Assembly (NCBI RefSeq): GCF_013034685.1
Contig: NZ_WQGO01000003.1
Coordinates: 1-64,000, forward strand
Reading direction: 5' to 3'
Length of the DNA: 64,000 nt
Source of the DNA: Ruegeria lacuscaerulensis
GTDB lineage: Bacteria > Pseudomonadota > Alphaproteobacteria > Rhodobacterales > Rhodobacteraceae
Of the stretch, positions 56,735 through 64,000 are shown piece by piece (position 1 is the first letter of the stretch; each line of letters starts with the position of its first letter). The notes below the pieces were generated by a model. The model was not told the DNA's origin. It saw nothing but the letters and a program-made list of their open reading frames with translations, and did not search any database. A program made the position numbers and the translations under genes.

Positions 56735-57619
56735 ATGAGCTGGTTCGATTTTGACTGGGTGGACGCCTTTACCGACCGGGCGTTTGGCGGCAATGGATGC
56801 GCTGTGGTGCATGATGCAGCCCATCTGTCGGACGCAACCTGCATGGCATATGTGCAAGAGACGTCTTTGGTCGAATGCACCTTTACCGGCCCCTCTGACG
56901 TGGCCGACATCCGGGTTCGGTATTTCCTGGCCAGCCGTGAAATTCCCTTTGCCGGACATCCCACCATTGCCACTGTCGCGGCCATGCGGTCGCGTGGTCT
57001 GTTTCAGGGCGATGCCCTGACGCTTGAGACCGGTGCCGGGATCGTCGATATCCGCCTGAATGGTGATGAGATCGAGATGACGCAGATCGCGCCCCAATTC
57101 GGCGCGCAGGTCCCAGTTGAACTGGTGGCCGAAACGATCGGCCTGCCGACCGATGCCATCATTTCCCCGCCGCAATTCGTGTCTACCGGTCTGCCGTTCT
57201 GCATCACGGTTCTGCGCGATCACGCGGCGTTGCGCGCCGCAAAACTGGTGGAAGGTCCATTGCGAGAGGTTGCGGCCAAAGCAGGCTTTTCCGGATCGGA
57301 CATGGCCGAGCCATTTCTTGTGACGCTGCAAGGCGCGACCGGGGCGGGTGACACGTTCTCGCGCCTGCTGCTGGCCCCACCCAGCCCACCCGAGGATCCG
57401 TTCACAGGTTCTGCCACCGGTGCGATGGCGGCTTATCTGTGGAAATACCGGCTGATGGACAAGGACAGCTTCATCGCCGAACAGGGCCATGACATGGGCC
57501 GTCCGGGTCAGGCCACCGTCACGCGCGTTGGCCCACCAGAGGCAATGACCGGTATCAAGGTCGCCGGACGCGGCCATGTGCTGATGCGTGGGCAGGTCGA
57601 CCTGCCCGAGGGGGTCTGA
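56735..57619 (+). CDS. PhzF-family isomerase/epimerase
   Basis: A 294-aa PhzF/YddE-like protein with a diaminopimelate-epimerase fold. Seen: DWVDAFTDRAFGGNGCAVV near 6-24, REIPFAGHPTIATVAAM near 69-85, and DPFTGSATGAMAAYLWKY near 217-234. The position of the usual catalytic glutamate (VQETSLVECTF near 42-52) is kept. Substrate unknown. Its stop shares a base with the next gene (TGATG). Confidence 0.83.
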   Translation: MSWFDFDWVDAFTDRAFGGNGCAVVHDAAHLSDATCMAYVQETSLVECTFTGPSDVADIRVRYFLASREIPFAGHPTIATVAAMRSRGLFQGDALTLETGAGIVDIRLNGDEIEMTQIAPQFGAQVPVELVAETIGLPTDAIISPPQFVSTGLPFCITVLRDHAALRAAKLVEGPLREVAAKAGFSGSDMAEPFLVTLQGATGAGDTFSRLLLAPPSPPEDPFTGSATGAMAAYLWKYRLMDKDSFIAEQGHDMGRPGQATVTRVGPPEAMTGIKVAGRGHVLMRGQVDLPEGV

Positions 57620-58485
57620 TGTCCGAGCCCGCGATTGCCATTCTGCCCTATGGGCACCGGTTGGGGCCGAAACTGGCCGCGGTTCCCCTCAGCGATCTGA
57701 TCTGGCCCGAGGGTTGCCCGGATCGCCTGATCGGTAAAACCGTCAGAGATCTTGAATCTACCGATCACCTGATCATGTATCCCAATTCCACCGTGCATCT
57801 GCGGTTGCGCCGGGGTACCCGCGCGCAGATTTCGCTGATGATGGGGGAACCCTCGGCCATCCACGCAAAACACGACCGGATGCTGCGCTGGACATGGCGT
57901 CGGTTCTTTCGTGTGCTGACCTTCCATGACGTCCTGTTGCAAGGCATCCCGAATGCGGTCTTTCTGCCCTATGGCGTCACCATGGTGCCGGACTGGCAGA
58001 AGTTGCCCGTCGCAAAGACCAAATCCTGTTCGCTGATCGCCTCGGCCAAGCGCGATCTGGAAGGTCACCAGTTGCGCCATGCGGTGATCGACTGGGTGCG
58101 CGAAACGGGCGCGGATGTCGATATCATGGGCCGTGGTTATATGCCGTTTGACCAAAAATCCGACGGGTTGGCGCCTTATCGCTATTCCGTGGTGATCGAG
58201 AATGTGCGGGAGCGGAATTATTTCTCGGAAAAACTGACCGATGCAATCCTCTGCGCCACCGTTCCGATCTATTGGGGCTGCCCGAATATAGAGGATTTCT
58301 TCGACACATCGGGCATGATCCTGTGCGAATCCGAGGCCGATATTCACCGTGCCATTCAAGACGCCTCGCCCGAGGACTACGCTGCGCGCCTGCCACATCT
58401 TCAGGCGATCCAGCCCAAAGCGACCGAGTTCGGAGATTTCGAATCCCGCGCCGTTGCGGCCATCCGTGCCGCGCTTCGAACATGA
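57619..58485 (+). CDS. GT10-type (fucosyltransferase-like) glycosyltransferase
   Basis: A 288-aa protein. The C-terminal half carries the GT10 pattern: YRYSVVIENVRERNYFSEKL followed by ILCATVPIYWGCPNIEDFF, corresponding to the nucleotide-sugar-binding motif of alpha-1,3-fucosyltransferases. The N-terminal half is short and not well conserved. GDP-fucose use is inferred from family. No polysaccharide locus is nearby; its neighbour upstream is a PhzF enzyme with which it overlaps by one base. Confidence 0.75.
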   Translation: MSEPAIAILPYGHRLGPKLAAVPLSDLIWPEGCPDRLIGKTVRDLESTDHLIMYPNSTVHLRLRRGTRAQISLMMGEPSAIHAKHDRMLRWTWRRFFRVLTFHDVLLQGIPNAVFLPYGVTMVPDWQKLPVAKTKSCSLIASAKRDLEGHQLRHAVIDWVRETGADVDIMGRGYMPFDQKSDGLAPYRYSVVIENVRERNYFSEKLTDAILCATVPIYWGCPNIEDFFDTSGMILCESEADIHRAIQDASPEDYAARLPHLQAIQPKATEFGDFESRAVAAIRAALRT

Positions 58486-58488
58486 AAA

Positions 58489-58512
58489 AAGGCCCCCGCG
58501 GTGCGAGGGCCT
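58489..58512 (-). terminator. Terminator of sat/cysC
   Basis: On the minus strand AGGCCCTCG-cacc-GCGGGGGCC followed by a T-run (complement of 58485-58492). A G/C stem with small imperfections, directly after the gene end on that strand. Confidence 0.7.
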
Positions 58513-58531
58513 GTGACTGTTTGGATGCAGC

Positions 58532-60250
58532 TTAGGACGCGGCGATCAGGCCCATACTCTCCAGTTTAAGCAGCACCTGATGGGCGCAGTTGTCGACATC
58601 GACATTCTCGGTCTCGACGCTCAGTTCAGGGTTCTGCGGCACATCATAAGGGTCCGAGATACCGGTGAATTCCTTGATCTTGCCTTCGCGCGCGAGCTTA
58701 TACAGGCCCTTGCGGTCGCGGCGCTCGCATTCCTCGATACTGGTGGCAACGTGGACCTCGCAGAAGGCACCGAATTGCTCGACCTCTTCGCGCACGGCGC
58801 GGCGAGTGGTGGCATAGGGCGCAATGGGCGCACAGATGGCGATGCCACCGTTCTTGGTGATCTCGGAAGCAACGTACCCGATACGACGGATGTTCAGGTC
58901 GCGGTGTTCCTTCGAGAATCCCAGCTCTGACGACAGGTTCTTACGCACGATGTCACCGTCCAGCAGGGTTACAGGGCGGCCGCCCATCTCCATCAGCTTG
59001 ACCATAAGCGCGTTGGCGATGGTGGATTTGCCCGAGCCCGAGAAGCCGGTGAAAAACACGGTAAAACCTTGCTGGCTGCGCGGCGGTTTGGTTTTGCGCA
59101 ACTCGGCCACAACCTCGGGGAAGCTGAACCATTCGGGGATTTCCAGACCTTCCGCCAGACGGCGGCGCAGTTCGGTACCCGAGATGTTCAGGATGGTGAC
59201 GTCATCCTTGTCCAGAATCTCGTCATTCGGTTCGTATTGGGCGCGTTCCTGCACATAGACCATGTGTTTGAAATCAACCATCTCAACACCGATTTCATCC
59301 TGATGCTGGCGGAACAGGTCTTGCGCGTCATAGGGGCCATAGAAATCTTCTCCGGCCGAGTTCTTGCCGGGGCCCGCATGGTCGCGACCTACGATGAAGT
59401 GGGTACAGCCGTGGTTGGCACGGATCAGGCCATGCCAGACGGCTTCGCGCGGGCCAGCCATACGCATTGCGAGGTTCAGCAGCGACATTGAGGTGGTCGA
59501 GGCTGGATACTTGTCCAGAACCGCCTCATAGCAGCGCACGCGGGTAAAGTGGTCGACATCGCCCGGTTTGGTCATGCCGACAACCGGGTGGATCAGCAGG
59601 TTGGCCTGCGCTTCCTTGGCGGCGCGGAAGGTCAGTTCCTGGTGGGCGCGGTGCAGCGGGTTGCGGGTTTGGAATGCAACGATGCGACGCCAGCCCAGCT
59701 TGCGGAAGAACGAGCGCAACTCGTTCGGAGTGTCACGCCGGGCGCGGAAATCATAGTGGACAGGCTGCTGGATGCCGGTGACAGGGCCGCCCAGATAGAC
59801 CTTGCCCGCCACATTGTGCAGATAGTTCACCGCAGGGTGCGCATCGTCATCCGCGCCGAACACCTTTCCGGCCTCGCGCGCTTTGTCCGGGGTCCAGCGG
59901 TCGGTCACAGTCATGGTGCCCAGAATGACACCTTCCTGGTCGCGCAGGGCGATGTCCTGACCCAGTTCGATGCTTTCGGCAAAGTCTTCGCTGACATCCA
60001 GAGTGATCGGCATCGGCCACAGCGTGCCATCAGCCAGACGCATATTCTCGACCACATTGTCGTAATCGGCCTCGGACAGGAAACCTTTGAGCGGGTTGAA
60101 TCCGCCGTTCATCAGCAGTTCCAGGTCGCAGATCTGGCGCGGGCTCAGGTCCCAGCTGGTCAGGTCGGCAGCTTCTACTTTCAGTTTCTGCGCCGACTCG
60201 TAGGAAACATACAGTTCAGGGATCGGAGCCAGATTGCTCAACATCGTCAT
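58532..60250 (-). CDS. Bifunctional sulfate adenylyltransferase/APS kinase
   Basis: A 572-aa fusion that activates sulfate to APS and phosphorylates it to PAPS for cysteine and sulfolipid synthesis. The Sat part runs to about 390 with QTRNPLHRAH (194-203) and GRDHAGPG (288-295); the CysC part has Walker A GFSGSGKST (402-410) and ends with RSQQ..-type lid sequences to the C-terminus. ATG at 60250 (MTMLSNL) matches family starts; the upstream extension is unsupported. No cysDN genes are in the window. Confidence 0.92.
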   Translation of the reverse strand: MTMLSNLAPIPELYVSYESAQKLKVEAADLTSWDLSPRQICDLELLMNGGFNPLKGFLSEADYDNVVENMRLADGTLWPMPITLDVSEDFAESIELGQDIALRDQEGVILGTMTVTDRWTPDKAREAGKVFGADDDAHPAVNYLHNVAGKVYLGGPVTGIQQPVHYDFRARRDTPNELRSFFRKLGWRRIVAFQTRNPLHRAHQELTFRAAKEAQANLLIHPVVGMTKPGDVDHFTRVRCYEAVLDKYPASTTSMSLLNLAMRMAGPREAVWHGLIRANHGCTHFIVGRDHAGPGKNSAGEDFYGPYDAQDLFRQHQDEIGVEMVDFKHMVYVQERAQYEPNDEILDKDDVTILNISGTELRRRLAEGLEIPEWFSFPEVVAELRKTKPPRSQQGFTVFFTGFSGSGKSTIANALMVKLMEMGGRPVTLLDGDIVRKNLSSELGFSKEHRDLNIRRIGYVASEITKNGGIAICAPIAPYATTRRAVREEVEQFGAFCEVHVATSIEECERRDRKGLYKLAREGKIKEFTGISDPYDVPQNPELSVETENVDVDNCAHQVLLKLESMGLIAAS

Positions 60251-60467
60251 GGGAATACTCTTGTCGAAGTTCGGTTTTTTTACCGGTGGTTCAGTGTCTT
60301 TGCGGGGCGTTTGCCCCGACTGTGGGGCGAAGTCCATATACATTCAGGTAATTAAGGACGATATGCGCAGTTTTTACTGCGTTTGGAAGGATTTTTTGAC
60401 CGGTAGAAGTTTTGAGGACGAAATTCCCGACGATTTACGGTTCGCAGGTGAATTCAGTACGTATGTT

Positions 60468-62138
60468 CTATTCTGCGGCGGTGGCTGCAAGATCGGTAGC
60501 GCTGGTCACAGGCAAGGCGGGAATCGGTCGCGTGACCCCGCGCAAATCAAACGACTTCAAGCCGCTTTGATCTCCGCCGAATCCGGCGGCCTGAAGCAAT
60601 TCGGACGACACCAGCAGCTCGACCCCAAGGTCCTTGGTTTGCCCTTCTAGCCTGCTGGCAACGTTAACAGCATCGCCGATGATCGTGCGCGTTGCGGTGC
60701 CTGCTGCGCCAATTTCACCCAAAACCAGATCTCCCAGATGCAGACCCATTCCGATGCGGATACGTGGGCTGCCTTCCGCTTCTAGCCGCTGATTGAATTG
60801 AACGAGGGCGCGACTGACATTTATGGCTGCCTGCAACCCTGCGCGGGCCGAACTTTCTGTATCGGGTGTTTCAAACACCGCCAGCAGACCATCCCCCATG
60901 TATTTATCGACCACCCCGCGCTCGGCGGTGATGGCGGGCACGATGGCGTCAAAGAACCGGTTCAGCAGGAATACGATGTCATAGGGCAACTGACCCGTCG
61001 TCCGAGAGGTAAAACCACGCATGTCCAGAAACAGAACGGCCAGTTTGCGCTCTTGTCCCTGGCTGGAATGTGCGCGTTGCCGACCGCCGTCGGGGCGGAA
61101 CATGCGAAACGCGGTCAACGGTTCTGTTGGTCGAATCTGACAGGCCAGGCGCGCTTTTCTTGGAGCACCCACGGCTGCAAGGCTGCGCGCCTCTACCACG
61201 CTAGGCGAGGGGAGGGCGTCTGCCCCATCCTCGACAATCACCCGACAAGTTGTGCAGCGTCCTTTACCCCCGCACAATGCAGTGTGCGGGATGCCATTGG
61301 CTTGCGAAATCTCCAGCAATGTCATGCCTTTTTCGGCGACGACTTCGGGGCCTTCCACGTATTTCACCCGGACCGAGTGCCTGCGCCGCAGCAATTTGCG
61401 CACTGCAAAAACAGTTAATGAGGTCCCCAGCGCGATCCAGAAAGCCGTGACAGCATTGCTCTTGATGCTGAACAGTGCCTGAAAGTCCTGTTGAGACGGC
61501 CAGTTATAGTGGTCGATATACTGGTCACGCAGAAACGGATCGGCGAAATCCATCCAGAGGCGCCGTCCCTCGGTCAGCAATCCGGCCAGCGCGAACGACG
61601 GGACAAACACCGCCAACCCGATCAGGTAGGGCGCAGTTTTTGACCACCAATCGGTCAGGCGCAGCCACATGTGAAGGCCAATGCAGCTGTGAATCCAGAC
61701 AATCAGCAGCAATGCGCTTTGCAGCCAGATCGCGCTGCTGTTCCACATCAGGATGATGATATAGCCCATCTCGTCATTGACGTCATAGACCTCGTGCGCG
61801 TAGCGCGTATAGACGATATGAGTGATCAGCTGCAGAGGGATCAGCAGGCCCAGAACCACCTGCAGCGCCGTGCTGACCGGCATTCTGAGCGTCCTGCGCT
61901 GGCTGATCGAATACAGCGCCAAGCCTGTGTGCACAAACAACGCCAAATACAGAAACGCACTGCCGATGTCATGGCGCGTCACTGCGTGGCGGCCATCCTG
62001 CATCCCGTGCAGGTAATCGGTATGAAACAACCCCAACCCGATGTTGATGAAGTGAAAAAAGGCGAAGGCAAACAGGACCAGGCCGCTGCCGATCCTCAGC
62101 CGGGTTGCCCACCCGCCTTGCCATAGAACGCTACTCAA
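60468..62138 (-). CDS. Membrane 2Fe-2S adenylate/guanylate cyclase
   Basis: A 556-aa fusion protein. Residues 1-250 hold about six membrane helices with histidines at 29, 70, 107, 150 and 156, which recalls haem-binding membrane cytochromes. A plant-type 2Fe-2S ferredoxin domain follows (C289, C295, C298, C333), then a class III nucleotidyl cyclase: D372 in LDMRGFT and D416 in KYMGDGLLA (metal), K412, and GDAVNVASRLE (488-498) with N492 and R496. A soluble cyclase controlled by membrane electron flow is likely, but that is inference. ATP or GTP specificity was not determined. Confidence 0.8.
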   Translation of the reverse strand: MSSVLWQGGWATRLRIGSGLVLFAFAFFHFINIGLGLFHTDYLHGMQDGRHAVTRHDIGSAFLYLALFVHTGLALYSISQRRTLRMPVSTALQVVLGLLIPLQLITHIVYTRYAHEVYDVNDEMGYIIILMWNSSAIWLQSALLLIVWIHSCIGLHMWLRLTDWWSKTAPYLIGLAVFVPSFALAGLLTEGRRLWMDFADPFLRDQYIDHYNWPSQQDFQALFSIKSNAVTAFWIALGTSLTVFAVRKLLRRRHSVRVKYVEGPEVVAEKGMTLLEISQANGIPHTALCGGKGRCTTCRVIVEDGADALPSPSVVEARSLAAVGAPRKARLACQIRPTEPLTAFRMFRPDGGRQRAHSSQGQERKLAVLFLDMRGFTSRTTGQLPYDIVFLLNRFFDAIVPAITAERGVVDKYMGDGLLAVFETPDTESSARAGLQAAINVSRALVQFNQRLEAEGSPRIRIGMGLHLGDLVLGEIGAAGTATRTIIGDAVNVASRLEGQTKDLGVELLVSSELLQAAGFGGDQSGLKSFDLRGVTRPIPALPVTSATDLAATAAE

Positions 62139-62196
62139 TCAAATCACCTGCACGCGCTTTGTCTGAAGCCGAGTCTGGTACGGGGGAGGCGACGGG

Positions 62197-62646
62197 TCAA
62201 GAATAAGGCGGAACCCAAGCGGTCGCAGGCGCATCGACATGGATCACGTCAGCCGAAATTTTGAACAGCACGAGATGGCTGAGGTCTGGCCGGGACCGAG
62301 AGCTGTAAATCAGCCCGTCCGCCCCTTGCGCACGGGCCGCTTCCGAGAACTGCCAGGTGGGCGAGGGGCGGTCCATCTCCTGCCACACGACCGAGGCTGT
62401 GCGTTGTCCGCGCAGGTCGACAAGGCGTGCTTTGGTGATCCGGGCTTGTTGCAAAACACGCGGGGGATCATCCTTGCCGACATAGCGCCGGATCGCGACC
62501 GCAGCCCCCTCGGCGCTGAGCGACGCGTAAAGCGCTGTCTGCCCTGCAAAATGAAAACGCCCCTCGGGCGCCTTTGCAGGGGCCAGAGGGGCGTCGCATT
62601 GGGACAAAAACAGAATTCTCCAGACCGGGCCGGAGAATTCCAACAA
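62197..62646 (-). CDS. RES-domain protein (orphan)
   Basis: A 149-aa protein with the RES domain, found in NAD-degrading toxins of RES-Xre modules. Seen: WRILFLSQCDAPLAPAK near 8-24, GRFHFAGQTALYASLSAEGAA (RES-type core) near 29-49, ADGLIYSSRSRPDLSHLVLF near 108-127 and a WVPPYS end. It begins with TTG at 62646, five bases after the trxB stop, with AGGAA nine bases upstream. No Xre-type antitoxin lies next to it. It is shorter than usual. Confidence 0.68.
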   Translation of the reverse strand: MLEFSGPVWRILFLSQCDAPLAPAKAPEGRFHFAGQTALYASLSAEGAAVAIRRYVGKDDPPRVLQQARITKARLVDLRGQRTASVVWQEMDRPSPTWQFSEAARAQGADGLIYSSRSRPDLSHLVLFKISADVIHVDAPATAWVPPYS

Positions 62647-62650
62647 AGTG

Positions 62651-63592
62651 TTATTCCTGCTCTGCCAGGAAGCGTTCGGCGTCTAGCGCAGCCATACAGC
62701 CCATACCGGCGCTGGTCACGGCCTGACGATAGATGTGGTCGGTCAGGTCCCCTGCGGCGAAAACACCGGGGATAGAGGTTTCGGTCGAGCCCGGCTTGGT
62801 TACGACATAGCCGCCCATATGGGTTTCCAGCGTGTCCTTGACCAGCTCATTGGCGGGGGCATGACCGATGGCGACAAAGACACCCTTACACGGGATCTCG
62901 GTGATCTCGCCGGTTTTGACGTTCTTGACGCGTACACCTTCGACGCCCAGCGGGGCATCAGTACCGACGACCTCGTCCAACTCATGAAACCAAAGGGGTT
63001 CGATCTTTTCGTTTTTGAACAGCCGGTCCTGCAGGATTTTCTCGGCCCGCAACTCGTCGCGGCGGTGGATCAGAGTGACCTTGCTGGCGAAGTTGGTCAG
63101 AAACAGCGCCTCTTCCACGGCGGTGTTGCCACCGCCGATGACCACGATCTCTTGCCCGCGATAGAAGAACCCGTCGCAGGTGGCGCAGGCCGAGACGCCA
63201 AAGCCCTTAAATTTGTCCTCGGACGGCAGGCCCAGCCATTTGGCGCGCGCGCCTGTCGCCAGAATGACGGCGTCGGCCGTATAGGTCGTGCCGCTGTCGC
63301 CCGTGGCGGTGAAGGGGCGTTTGCTGACATCCAGATCGCTGATGATGTCGCCGATGATCTCACACCCCATAGCTGCGGCATGTTCCTGCATCTTGATCAT
63401 CAGATCGGGGCCCTGCACCTCGGTAAAGCCGGGGTAGTTTTCGACTTCGGTCGTGGTGGTCAGCTGACCGCCGGGCTCGATGCCCTGAACCAGAATCGGG
63501 TTCAGCATCGCGCGGCTGGCGTAGACGCCCGCGGTGTATCCGGCAGGTCCCGATCCGATGATTAGAACCTTGGTGTGTTTCGTTTCGGCCAT
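62651..63592 (-). CDS. trxB: Thioredoxin reductase
   Basis: A 313-aa low-molecular-weight flavoprotein reductase that passes NADPH electrons to thioredoxin. FAD motif [16 protein letters not shown] (13-28), redox pair C136-A-T-C139, NADPH motif [12 protein letters not shown] near 153-164 and FAVGDLTD..-type C-terminal FAD site ([14 protein letters not shown]). Full length. It is divergent from an Lrp-type gene, 213 bases upstream, that may regulate it. Confidence 0.96.
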   Translation of the reverse strand: MAETKHTKVLIIGSGPAGYTAGVYASRAMLNPILVQGIEPGGQLTTTTEVENYPGFTEVQGPDLMIKMQEHAAAMGCEIIGDIISDLDVSKRPFTATGDSGTTYTADAVILATGARAKWLGLPSEDKFKGFGVSACATCDGFFYRGQEIVVIGGGNTAVEEALFLTNFASKVTLIHRRDELRAEKILQDRLFKNEKIEPLWFHELDEVVGTDAPLGVEGVRVKNVKTGEITEIPCKGVFVAIGHAPANELVKDTLETHMGGYVVTKPGSTETSIPGVFAAGDLTDHIYRQAVTSAGMGCMAALDAERFLAEQE

Positions 63593-63805
63593 GGTACCCC
63601 CAACTCGATATGCCTGACTTGGGCGCTTGGCCCCTTGGCGATTGGATATAGCGACCCAGTGGCGGCGCTTAAAGCCCCTTCCTGACGGGTATCGGCCTTG
63701 CGGCTATGGAATGGCAATGAAACAAAGAATGTTGCGCAGGGGCGAAATATTATTGCGCATCAAGTGGGTGCTGATATAACAACTGAAAAAAATCAGGAGC
63801 ATTTT

Positions 63806-64000
63806 ATGGTCACGACCCGGCTGGATGAGATTGACCGCAAGATTTTGGCGGAATTGCAGGCAGACGGTCGCATGACCAATGTCGAATTGGCGAAACGTGT
63901 CGGGATTTCAGCCCCTCCTTGCCTGCGTCGGGTTCGCACGCTTGAGGAATCGGGTTTTATTCGCGGGTACCACGCCGAGGTGAACGCGCGCGAATTGGGG
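63806..64000 (+). CDS. Lrp/AsnC-family regulator, cut by window end
   Basis: The first 65 residues of an Lrp/AsnC regulator: RLDEIDRKILAELQADGRMT, then ELAKRVGISAPPCLRRVRTL, the helix-turn-helix, and the start of the RAM domain. ATG with CAGGAG upstream. Divergent from trxB. The rest lies outside the window. Confidence 0.88.
   Translation, partial: MVTTRLDEIDRKILAELQADGRMTNVELAKRVGISAPPCLRRVRTLEESGFIRGYHAEVNARELG

Noticed and set aside
60234..60650. Plus-strand frame between sat/cysC and the cyclase
   Set aside because: It overlaps the cyclase 3' end and the sat leader; no ribosome-binding site and no protein-like conservation visible.
62197..62646. Complete RES-Xre toxin-antitoxin pair
   Set aside because: No Xre-type gene lies next to it on either strand.

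Overview
The window reads as a piece of an alphaproteobacterial chromosome of the Rhodobacterales (Roseobacter group). The evidence is indirect but consistent: an F1-only atpHAGDC operon without the Fo genes, a bifunctional Sat/CysC, an Hsp20-DUF1150 pair, a DUF2125 protein, a groESL operon behind a CIRCE element, and three copies of an intergenic hairpin plus A/T-rich tail repeat. No taxonomic search was possible.

Positions 1-2.1 kb carry a PLP-dependent decarboxylase and a PaaI-type thioesterase facing each other. From about 2.2 to 14.6 kb lies an accessory island. Its left half (2.3-6.7 kb, minus strand) is a compact set of mostly overlapping genes: a 140-aa unknown, a Cys-rich 165-aa protein, a Lon-like AAA+ ATPase without a protease domain, and three small unknowns. 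A tRNA-like gene (anticodon UAU, encoded CCA) lies directly ahead of the first gene, and a paralogue of the Cys-rich protein lies further upstream. The middle (6.9-8.2 kb) holds gene remnants. The right half (8.6-14.4 kb, plus strand) is a Tn7-like transposition module, tnsA-tnsB-tnsC-tniQ, ending in a strong terminator, with no cas genes or CRISPR array.

From 14.7 kb on the window is ordinary core genome. It contains rpsD; an Lrp regulator divergent from a class V aminotransferase; hisC-tyrC, where hisC is preceded by a hairpin that covers its ribosome-binding site; an extensin-like protein; a MotA/ExbB-like protein with a coiled-coil OmpA partner; clpA; gloB; the atp operon; rpiB and prs; a ribF-YkgJ-threonine aldolase overlapping operon; ppaC; groESL; an orphan phnM; purE-(dehydrogenase-like gene)-purK; Hsp20-DUF1150; a PhzF protein and a GT10-type glycosyltransferase; sat/cysC; a membrane 2Fe-2S adenylate cyclase; and trxB followed by a RES-domain gene and divergent from an Lrp gene cut by the window end.

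The best candidates for something undescribed are the AAA+/Cys-rich/tRNA-like cluster at 2.3-6.7 kb and its relation to the neighbouring Tn7-like module. Smaller points are the hisC hairpin, the MotA/OmpA pair, the redox-linked cyclase and the orphan RES gene.
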